NCBI GenBank assembly: GCA_028873815.1
Contig: JAPPNN010000018.1
Location: forward strand, 1 to 64,000
DNA length: 64,000 bases
From: Gemmatimonadota bacterium
GTDB lineage: Bacteria; Gemmatimonadota; Gemmatimonadetes; Longimicrobiales; Gaopeijiaceae
Reading direction: 5' to 3'
In this document: positions 34,016-43,336 of the stretch, in pieces
How positions within the stretch are numbered: the stretch's first letter is position 1
Layout of the letters: every line of letters starts with the position of its first letter
Notes under the pieces: generated by a model
The model's input: the letters and a program-made list of their open reading frames with translations, nothing else
Databases searched by the model: none
What the model was told of the DNA's origin: nothing
Made by a program: the position numbers and the translations under genes

Positions 34016-35005
34016 ATGTGCCGTACCTTTCTCGCCGCCGCGGCGTTGTCCATCGTTCCCTTGTCCGCCGCGTGCAATCCTGCCGACAGCGGTTCGGGCG
34101 ACGCTCCTTCGGCTGACGCTCCCGATGCCGTCGTGGCGGAGCTGCCCGAAGGCGCGGAAGCCATTTCCCTCCTGGGGGAGCCGCTGTACCCGCCCGAGCC
34201 CTCGCCCGAGGTGGCGGCCAGCCAGGCAGAGGACGAAGCCGCCGCCCGCGCCGACTACGAGGCCGACCCGGACGACGCGGACGCGATCATCTGGCTCGGC
34301 CGGCGCATCGGTTACACGGGCCGGTACCGGGAGGCAATCGACGTGTTCTCCGAAGGAGTCCGCAAGCACCCCGGCGACGCGCGCATGTACCGCCACCGCG
34401 GGCATCGCTGGATCAGCGTGCGCGAGTTCGACCGGGCCATCGAGGACTTGTCACACGCCGCCGGGCTCGTCGCTGCGGAGCCGGACGAGGTGGAACCGGA
34501 CGGCCAGCCGAACGAGCGCGGGATCCCCACGAGCACCCTGCAGTCGAACATCCATTACCACCTGGCCCTCGCCCACTACCTGAAGGGTGACTTCGAAACC
34601 GCGCTGCAGTCGTACGAAGACTACTTCGCCGTGACCACCAACCCCGACCAGCTCGTCGCGATCTCGCACTGGTGGTACATGGCGCTGCGGCGTCTCGGCC
34701 GTGACGAGGAAGCCGCAGCTGTTCTGGAGCGAATCACGGCCGACATGGACGTGATCGAGAACACGAGCTACCACCGTCTCCTCCTGATGTACCGGGGAGA
34801 GATCTCCGCTGACGAGTTGTGGAATCCCGAGGAAGACAATCCCGCCGGCGTGGCGATCGCCTACGGCGTTGCGGCGTGGCACCTCTACAACGGGCGCACC
34901 GAGCAGGCCGAGGAGATGTTCCGCCGCATCCTGGAGGGCTCCGGCTGGGCGGGCTTCGGCTACATCGCGGCGGAAGCGGAGATCGCGCGGCTTCAGAGCC
35001 CTTGA
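34016..35005 (+). CDS. TPR lipoprotein
   Basis: A 329-residue lipoprotein (lipobox LSAAC near residue 19, followed by an Asp-Ser-Gly-rich linker) with several tetratricopeptide repeats: IIWLGRRIGYTGRYREAIDVFSEG read in parts, then MYRHRGHRWISVREFDRAIEDL, HYHLALAHYLKGDFETAL and YGVAAWHLYNGRTEQAEEMF. TPRs bind partner proteins or scaffold complexes in the envelope. It is divergent from the haem-c/copper module (184 bp between starts), so the two may share regulation. Confidence 0.85.
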   Translation: MCRTFLAAAALSIVPLSAACNPADSGSGDAPSADAPDAVVAELPEGAEAISLLGEPLYPPEPSPEVAASQAEDEAAARADYEADPDDADAIIWLGRRIGYTGRYREAIDVFSEGVRKHPGDARMYRHRGHRWISVREFDRAIEDLSHAAGLVAAEPDEVEPDGQPNERGIPTSTLQSNIHYHLALAHYLKGDFETALQSYEDYFAVTTNPDQLVAISHWWYMALRRLGRDEEAAAVLERITADMDVIENTSYHRLLLMYRGEISADELWNPEEDNPAGVAIAYGVAAWHLYNGRTEQAEEMFRRILEGSGWAGFGYIAAEAEIARLQSP

Positions 35006-35027
35006 GCGGGCTACCCGTGGCTGTCGT

Positions 35028-35066
35028 GCTCATGGTTCAGTTTGGACCGCGAACTGAACTAAGAGC
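35028..35066. repeat. REP-like inverted repeat, copy 1
   Basis: Left arm GCTCATGGTTCAGTT (35028-35042) pairs with AACTGAACTAAGAGC (35052-35066), 13 of 15 positions complementary. The outer flanks (GTGGCTGTCG before, CGACACGGCAC after) also partly pair. It lies 22 bases after the TPR gene stop. Related copies are at 46409-46463 and 63823-63861, also just after genes. Confidence 0.8.
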
Positions 35067-35221
35067 GACACGGCACGTGAGGGCACCCCTGACGGCACGA
35101 AGACTCCGATGGGCTTATTTTAGTAGGCTGTTTTCCATCCCGACGTGTCGTCGTGAGGCAAGAGGCCGGGACGACCAAATTCCTCTCCAACCGATCTGAA
35201 GAACTGGAGCTCACCCGTACG

Positions 35222-36271
<1,050 letters not shown>

Positions 36272-36304
36272 AGGCTCGCGGGGCCGGACGCGGGCGACCC
36301 GGCG

Positions 36305-37099
36305 TCACACCTTGTACACGTGTTCCGGTCCGGGGAACTCGCCCTTCCGTACCTCTTCCGCGTAGCGCGAGACCGCGTCCTGCACCTCGGCGCCCAGCTC
36401 GGCGTAGCGTTTCAGAAAGCGGGCGGTGAATCCCTCGTTCAGGCCGAGCATGTCGTGCAGCACAAGTACTTGTCCGTCGCAGCGCGGCCCCGCCCCGATG
36501 CCGATCGTGGGTACTGCGAGAGCGGCCGTCACCCGTTGCGCGATCAACGCCGGCATGAGTTCCAGCACGATCGCGAAGACACCCGCGTTCTCGAGTGCCC
36601 TGGCGTCGCGCAACAGCTTTTCGAGCGCTCCTTCGCCGCGTCCCTGGACCCGCGGTCCCCCCAGCGCATGCACCGACTGGGGCGTGAAGCCCAGGTGTCC
36701 CATCACCGGAACTCCCGCGTTCACGAGCGCTTCCACCGCGGGCACGATCTCGGCGCCGCCCTCCACCTTCACCGCCCCAGCCCCCGTCTCCTTCAGGATG
36801 CGTCCCCCGTTGCGGACCGCGTCCACGGGCGATGTCTGGTAGCTGAGAAAGGGCATGTCCACGACAACCAGCGCCCGCGACGCACCACGGCAAACCATGC
36901 GTCCGTGGTAGATCATCTGGTCGACGGTGGCCGACAGCGTCGTCTTCTCGCCGCAGAGCACCGACACGAGCGAATCGCCCACCAGAATCGCATCGACACC
37001 GGCCGCGTCCACCATCGAGGCGAACAACGCGTCGTACGCGGTGATCATGACGATCGGCTCTCCCGCCTTCTTGCGGCGCGCGAAGTCCAGAACCGTCAT
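36305..37099 (-). CDS. panB: 3-methyl-2-oxobutanoate hydroxymethyltransferase
   Basis: A 264-residue PanB, typical length. Seen: MITAYDALFASMVDAAGVDAIL in the first strands with the metal-binding DS in VGDSLV, GGRILKETGAGAVKVEGG, GHLGFTPQS, and the TIGIGAGPRCDGQVLVLHDMLG active-site segment. It adds a hydroxymethyl group from 5,10-methylene-THF to 2-ketoisovalerate, the first step toward pantothenate. No panC or panD is nearby. It follows the P450/ferredoxin pair on the same strand with a 26-bp gap. Confidence 0.95.
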   Translation of the reverse strand: MTVLDFARRKKAGEPIVMITAYDALFASMVDAAGVDAILVGDSLVSVLCGEKTTLSATVDQMIYHGRMVCRGASRALVVVDMPFLSYQTSPVDAVRNGGRILKETGAGAVKVEGGAEIVPAVEALVNAGVPVMGHLGFTPQSVHALGGPRVQGRGEGALEKLLRDARALENAGVFAIVLELMPALIAQRVTAALAVPTIGIGAGPRCDGQVLVLHDMLGLNEGFTARFLKRYAELGAEVQDAVSRYAEEVRKGEFPGPEHVYKV

Positions 37100-37125
37100 G
37101 CTGGGGGGATCCTGTCCATGGCTCC

Positions 37126-37371
37126 CTACACCTCGTACGGCTCGCCCGTCGCCGCGTCGCTCAGCCGGATGGCCCCGGTGGGGCAGTTCTCCGCGGCCAC
37201 GATGATGTCCTCGACCGCGTCGCCCTCGGGGTCCACGACCTCGCTCTGCCGCCGGGCGTCGTGCGCGAACACGCCCGGCGCCAGAGTCAGGCACATCGCG
37301 TTGCCGACGCAGCGGTCATGGTCGACGTAGATGTCCAGCGCCACGGGCGCCCGCCCCGGTGACTTCGTCAT
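37126..37371 (-). CDS. 3Fe-4S ferredoxin, P450 electron donor
   Basis: An 81-residue ferredoxin with the reduced cysteine set of P450-linked 3Fe-4S proteins: C21, C27 (CVGNAMC) and C63 (NCPTGAI), with alanine where a fourth cysteine would lie. Its ATG overlaps the stop of the P450 gene upstream, so it is almost certainly that enzyme's redox partner. No ferredoxin reductase is in the window. Confidence 0.9.
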   Translation of the reverse strand: MTKSPGRAPVALDIYVDHDRCVGNAMCLTLAPGVFAHDARRQSEVVDPEGDAVEDIIVAAENCPTGAIRLSDAATGEPYEV

Positions 37372-38591
37372 GACCGCCACCTCACCGGCAGAGACTTGAC
37401 CGAGCGGAATTGCAGGCTGGGCTGGTACTCGATCCGGTCCGTCGCCAGTTCGAAGCGGGAGAATCGTTCCGCAAGGCCGCGGAACACCTCCTGTCCCTCG
37501 ATCCGCGCCAGCGTGGCTCCCAGGCAGTAGTGGATGCCGGACCCGAACGACAGATGCGGGTTGGGCCGCCGTCCGATATCGAACGTGTCCGGATCGTCGA
37601 AGACCGCGGGATCGCGGTTCGCGGCCGCCATGATCCAGCGCAGCGGCTCGCCCTGGCGGACGGTCCGGCCCGCGATCTCGACGTCTTCGGCGGCGATCCG
37701 CTGGGTCGACTTGACCGGCGGATCGTAGCGCAGGCATTCCTCTGTGGCCAGCCGCGCCGTGCCCTCGGGGTCGGCCTGGAGCCGCTCCCACTGGTCCGGA
37801 TTGCGAATGAAGGCCAGAAGACCGTTGCAGATCAGATTCATCGTGGTCTCGTGGCCCGCAAAGAGCAGCAGACCCGTGTTCACCAGCACCTGGCGCCTGT
37901 CGAACACACCCCGGTTCTCGCCCTCGGCAAGCACTGAAATGAAATCCGTCCCCGGTTCCACGATCCGTTCCTCCACCAGCGGCGCCGCATAGTCGACAAT
38001 TCCCCTCACGGCGTCGGCGAGGGGGCGGAGACGATAGGGCTCGCCCCGGTTGATGTACAGGATCCCGTCGGCCATCGCCCGAAGTCGGTCCCGGTCCTCG
38101 TACGGAACCCCCATCATTTCCGCGATGATGCGCACCGGAAGCGGCGCGGCGAGCTCCGTCAACACGTCCATCGACCCCTTGGCGTACACGCCATCGAGGA
38201 TCTCGCCGACCGCGGCGCGCACGAAGGGGCGCCACCGCTCCATCGCCTTGGGCGTGAAGTACCCGTGGACGACGCTGCGCTGGTTCAGGTGCTCGGGCCG
38301 GTCCTGCTCCACCAGCTGGTTCGCGCGGAAATCGCGGATCTCGTCGAAGAGGGGCAGGTCGACGGCATCGACCGGCGGATACGGCGGCGCCTCGACATGC
38401 CTGATCACCGCCGACGAGAAGAGCTCGTGGTGGCGCAGGATCCACACCAGTTCGTCGTATCCGGTCACCAGCCAGAGGCCGAAACGCTCGTTCAGGTGTA
38501 CCGGCTCGATCTCGCGGAGTGCGCCAAAGTAGGTGTAGGGGTCGGCAATCACCTCGGGCGCGAAGAGGTCGTCGGTGAGGACGGCCTGCAT
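37368..38591 (-). CDS. Cytochrome P450
   Basis: A 407-residue bacterial class I P450. The oxygen-activation helix has LLFAGHETT (242-250), the ExxR motif appears as EECLR (about 284-288), and the haem thiolate is C356 in HLSFGSGIHYCLGA. It is coupled to its ferredoxin by ATGA. It hydroxylates a small organic substrate; its sequence resembles CYP107/CYP125-neighbour soil P450s only in general terms, so no substrate is given. The start lies two bases from the stop of the upstream beta-lactamase-fold gene, suggesting one transcript. Confidence 0.93.
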   Translation of the reverse strand: MQAVLTDDLFAPEVIADPYTYFGALREIEPVHLNERFGLWLVTGYDELVWILRHHELFSSAVIRHVEAPPYPPVDAVDLPLFDEIRDFRANQLVEQDRPEHLNQRSVVHGYFTPKAMERWRPFVRAAVGEILDGVYAKGSMDVLTELAAPLPVRIIAEMMGVPYEDRDRLRAMADGILYINRGEPYRLRPLADAVRGIVDYAAPLVEERIVEPGTDFISVLAEGENRGVFDRRQVLVNTGLLLFAGHETTMNLICNGLLAFIRNPDQWERLQADPEGTARLATEECLRYDPPVKSTQRIAAEDVEIAGRTVRQGEPLRWIMAAANRDPAVFDDPDTFDIGRRPNPHLSFGSGIHYCLGATLARIEGQEVFRGLAERFSRFELATDRIEYQPSLQFRSVKSLPVRWRS

Positions 38592-38593
38592 GT

Positions 38594-40102
38594 TCAGCGA
38601 TCCCCGACCCGCGTGAATCGCAGGTTGCGCACGCGGCCGGCGTCGACCATGAGCGACTGGAAACGTCCACCCGCGGCTTCCGAGAACCGGAGCGTGAGTC
38701 CGCGTTCGGCCACGAGCACCCCGTCCCCTTCGGCCCCGGCCCGCAGGGTGAGCGGCTCCAACCGTCCCGCGTGAAGCGCGAGCCCGGCGCCGGCCTCCTC
38801 CAGAATCCGGTAGGTGGCATTCAACTCGGGACTGTGAAAGGACCCCGCGTAGCGCGTGCGGTTGGGGATGTCGCGGCCGGGCGGATCCTGCGGAGCGTCC
38901 CCCTCCCCTGCGGTCTCCGCCGGCGCATCGGCCTCGGCCTCCGCCTCCGCGTCCTCCGCGAGCGGTTCCATCCGGTCCTCCAGGTAGATCTCCGCGGTGC
39001 TCGCGATGAGCGCCATCGGGTCGATCTGCGAGCGGTTGCACAGCGCCACGAAGGAATGGCCGGTCTCGGGATAGCGCGACATGCCCGCGCGGTACCCGAC
39101 CCACGCCCCCCCGTGGCCGACCGTCGCCAGCCCGCGATGCTCGCCGTGCGCGATGCCGAACGCGTACGGAATCGTGTCGCTCGAGTTGAGCACGCCCCGC
39201 TGGTGCATGAGCGCCACCCACTCGGGCCCGCCGACCGTCCCGTCGGTCAGGTTGCGGTCCCACGCGGCCCACTCCTCCACCGAAGTGAAGATGCCCCCGT
39301 CGCCGACCATGTCGAGGGTGGTCACGTTGATGCGGAAGGCCTTGCCGTCGCCCTCACTGCCGCCGTCCCCGTCGCCGGTGGGCGCGTAGCCAATGGCGCG
39401 ATCCGGCACGATTTCGTTGTGGTCGTCGTGGAAGTGCGTGCGGGCCATTCCCAGCGGCTCGAAAAACTCGGTCTCGGCAAACTCCCGCAGGCTTTGGCCG
39501 GAGACGCGGGCCACGATCTCGCCGAGCAGAAAGTACCCGGAATTGCTGTACAGAAACTCGGAGCCCGGCGTGAAGTTGAGCTCGCGCTGGCTGTTGATCG
39601 CGTCGAGAACCTCCTGGTTGGTGTAGAAGTCCTCGCTCCGGTTGCCGGCCAGCGACATGAGCACGATGTAGTCGCGCACGCCGGACGTGTGATGCACCAG
39701 GTGTCTGATGGTTGGAGGATCGGAGTAGTCGGGGAACTCGGAGATGTAGTCGCGAACGGGGGCGTCCAGGTCGAGGTCGCAGCGGATGCCGAGGAGGGCG
39801 ATCGCGGCGGCCGTGAATTGCTTGGAGACCGAGCCGATGCGGTGAATCGTCGCGGGACCATTCGGGATGCCGTGGTCGAGGTTGGCTGTGCCGTAACCGG
39901 TGGCGTGGACCAGGCGGCCGTCCCGGATCACGCCCACCGAGCAGCCGGGCCCGTCGGGGCTGGCGTAGTCGGCGAAGACGGCGTCGACGCGGGCGAGGAG
40001 GGCCGGGTCGGTGTTGGCGCCGCAGGCAGCGAGCGTGGCTGTAGCGATCAGGGTCAGCGTAGCGGGACGCCCCGTGCGGATCGCGGAAGTGCTTACTTTC
40101 AT
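38594..40102 (-). CDS. Beta-lactamase-fold serine hydrolase, lipoprotein
   Basis: A 502-residue class C beta-lactamase/esterase-like lipoprotein (lipobox TLAAC, C27). Active site: S91-V-S-K94 (SxxK), YSNSGY as the tyrosine motif and VGHGGAW as the third box. The middle contains an acidic Ala-Glu-rich linker (about 405-430), then a C-terminal lipocalin-like domain. Such enzymes act as peptidases or esterases on D-amino acid or ester substrates rather than as true beta-lactamases. Its ATG is two bases from the ATG of the divergent MutS-like gene. Confidence 0.87.
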   Translation of the reverse strand: MKVSTSAIRTGRPATLTLIATATLAACGANTDPALLARVDAVFADYASPDGPGCSVGVIRDGRLVHATGYGTANLDHGIPNGPATIHRIGSVSKQFTAAAIALLGIRCDLDLDAPVRDYISEFPDYSDPPTIRHLVHHTSGVRDYIVLMSLAGNRSEDFYTNQEVLDAINSQRELNFTPGSEFLYSNSGYFLLGEIVARVSGQSLREFAETEFFEPLGMARTHFHDDHNEIVPDRAIGYAPTGDGDGGSEGDGKAFRINVTTLDMVGDGGIFTSVEEWAAWDRNLTDGTVGGPEWVALMHQRGVLNSSDTIPYAFGIAHGEHRGLATVGHGGAWVGYRAGMSRYPETGHSFVALCNRSQIDPMALIASTAEIYLEDRMEPLAEDAEAEAEADAPAETAGEGDAPQDPPGRDIPNRTRYAGSFHSPELNATYRILEEAGAGLALHAGRLEPLTLRAGAEGDGVLVAERGLTLRFSEAAGGRFQSLMVDAGRVRNLRFTRVGDR

Positions 40103-40104
40103 CC

Positions 40105-42081
40105 ATGAAACGTGATGGTCGCCGCGAAGACGCCGCAAGCACTTCCCCTGTAGCGGTCTACGCGGAGCGGGCGGAGCGCTTCGACCGCGAGGCGGCCGCG
40201 AAAGCGGCAACGGTCCGTGCATACGGGACATGGCGCCTGGTCGTCTTCGCGGCAGCGGTGGCCGGCGCCTGGTGGCAGGTCGCCTCGGGACAGGGGACGG
40301 CGGCCTGGGCGGTCCTTGCCGGCTCGGCGGTGGCGTTCACGGTCCTCGTCGTGCGGCAGCGGGCCGTGCGGCAGCGCTTGCGGCGCGCCGAGTTCATGGC
40401 CGACTTCAACCGGGCCGGGATCGCCCGGGTCGAACGCCGCTGGGCGGATCTGCCACCCGCGCCCCGGTTCACCGCTCCGGCAAGCCACGACTACGCCACG
40501 GACCTCGACCTGTACGGCGATGCGTCGCTGCTGCGGCTGGTCGGGACGTGCGGGACGGCGCCCGGGTGGCGGACGCTGCAGTTGTGGCTGCTCGGCCGGG
40601 CCGATGCGGCAATCATTGCGCTGCGTCAGGAGGCGGTCCGCGAGATGGCCGCGGCGATGGACTTTCGGGATCGCCTCGCGGCGGAGGCGCGCCTCGCGGA
40701 GGCATCTACGCCCGGCCAGGAAGCCTCGGCGCCTGGCCAGTCGGCATCCGCATCCAGGTCCGGCGCGGCATCGCATCGGATCGACCCTGATGCGCCGACC
40801 GAACGCTTCCTTCGCTGGGCCGAGGGCGATTCCTGGTTGCGGAACCACCGGTGGGTCCTGATCACGGCGTCGGTGCTTACACCGGTGAACCTCGCAGCCA
40901 TCGCCCTGTTCGTTGTGGGCACGGTACCCACCGCGGTGCTGGCCTGGCTGTTGCTCAGCTCGGTCCTGGTGCGCATGCTGAGGCGCAAGGCGATCCGCCA
41001 GGTCTTTGCGGAGGCGGGCGACGGCGAATCCGGGGTCCGGCGGTACGGCGGCCTTCTCGGGCACCTCCACGACGCGCCCCTCGAGTCGTGCTACATGACC
41101 AGGATCCGACAGCGCATCGGCGACGGGCCGCGGGCCGCCCCCCAGGAGATCGCCAGGCTGCGGCGGCTCCTGGACCTGGCCGATGTCCGCAGGTCGCCCC
41201 TCTTCCACCTCCCCCTCGCCATCGTGCTGCACTGGGACGTGCACGTCCTGGCCGCGCTCGAGCACTGGAAGGCGCGGTCGGGCCGGCGGGTGCGGGACTG
41301 GCTCGAAGCGGTCGGTGAGGCGGAGGCGCTGGCGGCCCTCGCCGCCGCCGCGGCCGACCACCCCGACTGGACCGTCCCCGCACTGGACCGGGACGCCCGC
41401 ACGCTGCGGGCCCGCTCACTCGGTCACCCGCTTCTCGCACCCGCGACCTGCGTGCGCAACGATGTCGAGGTCGGGCCCGCGGGCTCGTTCCTGCTCGTGA
41501 CGGGCTCCAACATGTCGGGCAAGTCGACGCTGCTCCGGGCTGTCGGGCTCAACGCCGTGCTGGCGCAGGCCGGGGGACCCGTGTGCGCCGACGAACTGCG
41601 GATCCCGCCGATGCGCGTCGTGACCAGCATGCGGGTAGAGGATTCGGTCACCGGCGGCGTGTCCTTCTTCATGGCTGGCCTGCACCGGCTGAAGGAGGTT
41701 GTGGAGGCGGCGCGCTTCGGCGGGAACTCTCCCCCCCGGCCGGATTCCCCCTCGTCCGGCGCCGGCGCACCCTGCACCCTATACCTCCTCGACGAGATCC
41801 TGCGGGGCACCAACAGCGCCGAGCGGCGGATCGCGGCGCGTACGGTGTTGCGTCACCTGCTGGAAACGAACGCCATCGGCGCGGTGACCACACACGACCT
41901 GTCGCTCGCCGACGCCGAGGACCTCGTCGCGCGGGCCGTGGCCATGCACTTCACGGAATCGGTGGGCGACGGAGCGGACGGCCTCGCGTTCGACTACCGG
42001 CTGCGCCCGGGCATCGCGACGTCGACGAACGCGCTTAAGCTGCTGGAGATGGTGGGGCTGGGACCGGACGCCGGCGGCTAG
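40105..42081 (+). CDS. Membrane-anchored MutS-family ATPase
   Basis: A 658-residue protein. Two hydrophobic pairs near 42-85 and 248-292 (LVVFAAAVAGAWW, VLITASVLTPVNLAAIALFVV) predict membrane insertion; a MutS-type core follows and the C-terminal ATPase has Walker A TGSNMSGKST (466-475) and Walker B LYLLDEILRGTN (D563, E564). The mismatch-reading domain of MutS is missing. This matches a poorly studied group of transmembrane MutS-like proteins; a role in recombination or membrane-linked DNA handling is only inferred. The ATG is two bases from the divergent start of the hydrolase, so its leader lies in that gene. Confidence 0.85.
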   Translation: MKRDGRREDAASTSPVAVYAERAERFDREAAAKAATVRAYGTWRLVVFAAAVAGAWWQVASGQGTAAWAVLAGSAVAFTVLVVRQRAVRQRLRRAEFMADFNRAGIARVERRWADLPPAPRFTAPASHDYATDLDLYGDASLLRLVGTCGTAPGWRTLQLWLLGRADAAIIALRQEAVREMAAAMDFRDRLAAEARLAEASTPGQEASAPGQSASASRSGAASHRIDPDAPTERFLRWAEGDSWLRNHRWVLITASVLTPVNLAAIALFVVGTVPTAVLAWLLLSSVLVRMLRRKAIRQVFAEAGDGESGVRRYGGLLGHLHDAPLESCYMTRIRQRIGDGPRAAPQEIARLRRLLDLADVRRSPLFHLPLAIVLHWDVHVLAALEHWKARSGRRVRDWLEAVGEAEALAALAAAAADHPDWTVPALDRDARTLRARSLGHPLLAPATCVRNDVEVGPAGSFLLVTGSNMSGKSTLLRAVGLNAVLAQAGGPVCADELRIPPMRVVTSMRVEDSVTGGVSFFMAGLHRLKEVVEAARFGGNSPPRPDSPSSGAGAPCTLYLLDEILRGTNSAERRIAARTVLRHLLETNAIGAVTTHDLSLADAEDLVARAVAMHFTESVGDGADGLAFDYRLRPGIATSTNALKLLEMVGLGPDAGG

Positions 42082-42152
42082 CGGGCCACGGCCCGGCACG
42101 TGCAGCGCCAGACCCTATCGCGGGACACGGGCCGATGTCATAGCATTCCTGT

Positions 42153-43331
42153 GTGACCCCTCCACCCCTCACCCTTGTCATCCTCGCGGCAGGACGCTCC
42201 ACGCGCTTCGGCCGTCTCAAGCAGCTCACGCCGATCGGTCCCGGCGGCGAGGCCCTCCTCGACTACGCCCTCCATGACGGCGCGCTCGCGGGGTTCACAC
42301 GCTTCGTGCTGGTGATCCAGGAGGACAAGCAGGGTGACTTCGACGCACACCTCGCCCCCGCCGTCGCGGCCGGGCTCGACATCCGCTACGTGTACCAGCG
42401 GCTCACGCTCGAAGGGGGCGACCCGCCGTCGGGCCGCACTCGTCCCTGGGGTACGGGCCACGCCGTCCTCACGGCCGCGGAGCGCATCAGCGGCTCCTTC
42501 GCACTCTGCAACGCCGACGACTTCTACGGTCGCGGGGCCTTCGCAGCGCTGGCGAACGCGATTCGTGAAGGGGAAGGTGCAGCTGCAGGCGGTACATCCA
42601 TCGGCGTCCCGACGACCCCGGGCACCGAAGCCGCGGTTACGGCCGATTCGGCTCGCGATCCCCTGCCCGCATTCGTGGTCGGGTATCCGCTCGAGGTCAC
42701 GCTGTCCGAGAGCGGTGGCGTATCGCGGGGGATCTGCGACGTCGACGGAGCCGGCACGCTTCAGCGCCTGGCCGAAGGCTTCGAAATGCGCCGCTCCGGG
42801 AACCGGGCCCGCGGCCGCGACGTGGCCGGAAGGCCCGTTGACGTGCCCTTGGACACTCCGGTCTGTACGAACCTGTGGGGATTCCCGGAAGCTACGAGTA
42901 GTGACAAAATCCATGATGAATCTGTCGTAGTCGCTCGTGAATCCGGACACAAGGACGATAGTGAGCATGTAGCAGGTACTCGGGAGGACAAAATCATGGG
43001 TGATTCTGTCATGTCACCCAGTCGAGGACGCCACGCAAGTGGGCTGGTGCCCGGTTCCGGGATTCTGTACCAGCTGCACCGCCTCTTCTCCGAGTTTCTC
43101 GCCTCGGGCCCCGGACTCGACCGCGAGTTCTACCTCACCGAAGCGGTAAACGAATTGATCGCCGACGGACTGGTTCACTGCAGGGTGCTGCCCACCCGTG
43201 AAACCTGGCTCGGCGTTACGTTCCCCGACGATCACTCCCAAGTGGCCGAATCCCTGCAGTCGCTGGTAGACTCCGGGGTCTATCCGATGCGTCTTTGGGA
43301 CGCTCCGCCGACCCTCCCTGCCCAAGGCTGA
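42153..43331 (+). CDS. NTP-transferase-domain nucleotidyltransferase with an in-frame insertion
   Basis: A 392-residue nucleotidyltransferase: LVILAAGRSTRFGRLKQL (G-rich loop, residues 7-24), WGTGHAVL, CNADDFYG, then the C-terminal TNLWGF and EFYLTEAVNELIADG motifs typical of sugar-phosphate-like nucleotidyltransferases. It activates a phosphorylated small molecule with an NTP; the substrate is unknown. Between TNLWGFPEA and GILYQLHRLFSEF about 50-55 residues of unlike composition (Asp, Glu, His, Ser, Val rich) are inserted. The start is GTG. The insertion keeps the frame and the downstream motifs intact, so the gene may be functional. Confidence 0.82.
   Translation: MTPPPLTLVILAAGRSTRFGRLKQLTPIGPGGEALLDYALHDGALAGFTRFVLVIQEDKQGDFDAHLAPAVAAGLDIRYVYQRLTLEGGDPPSGRTRPWGTGHAVLTAAERISGSFALCNADDFYGRGAFAALANAIREGEGAAAGGTSIGVPTTPGTEAAVTADSARDPLPAFVVGYPLEVTLSESGGVSRGICDVDGAGTLQRLAEGFEMRRSGNRARGRDVAGRPVDVPLDTPVCTNLWGFPEATSSDKIHDESVVVARESGHKDDSEHVAGTREDKIMGDSVMSPSRGRHASGLVPGSGILYQLHRLFSEFLASGPGLDREFYLTEAVNELIADGLVHCRVLPTRETWLGVTFPDDHSQVAESLQSLVDSGVYPMRLWDAPPTLPAQG
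42890..43055. repeat. Palindromic element inserted in the nucleotidyltransferase gene
   Basis: This segment is AT-richer than the rest of the gene. It holds two related 24-bp dyads, 42903-42926 and 42987-43010, each beginning GACAAAATC and ending TCTGTC; the second is close to a perfect inverted repeat (GACAAAATCA with TGATTCTGTC around TGGG). Limits are approximate and come from where the encoded protein departs from and rejoins the expected family pattern. It resembles, in principle, palindromic elements inserted in reading frames of Rickettsia. Confidence 0.65.
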
Positions 43332-43336
43332 AGCCG

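Noticed and set aside
42903-43010. The two 24-bp dyads as a CRISPR array
   Set aside because: Only two imperfect units inside a continuous reading frame, no cas genes.
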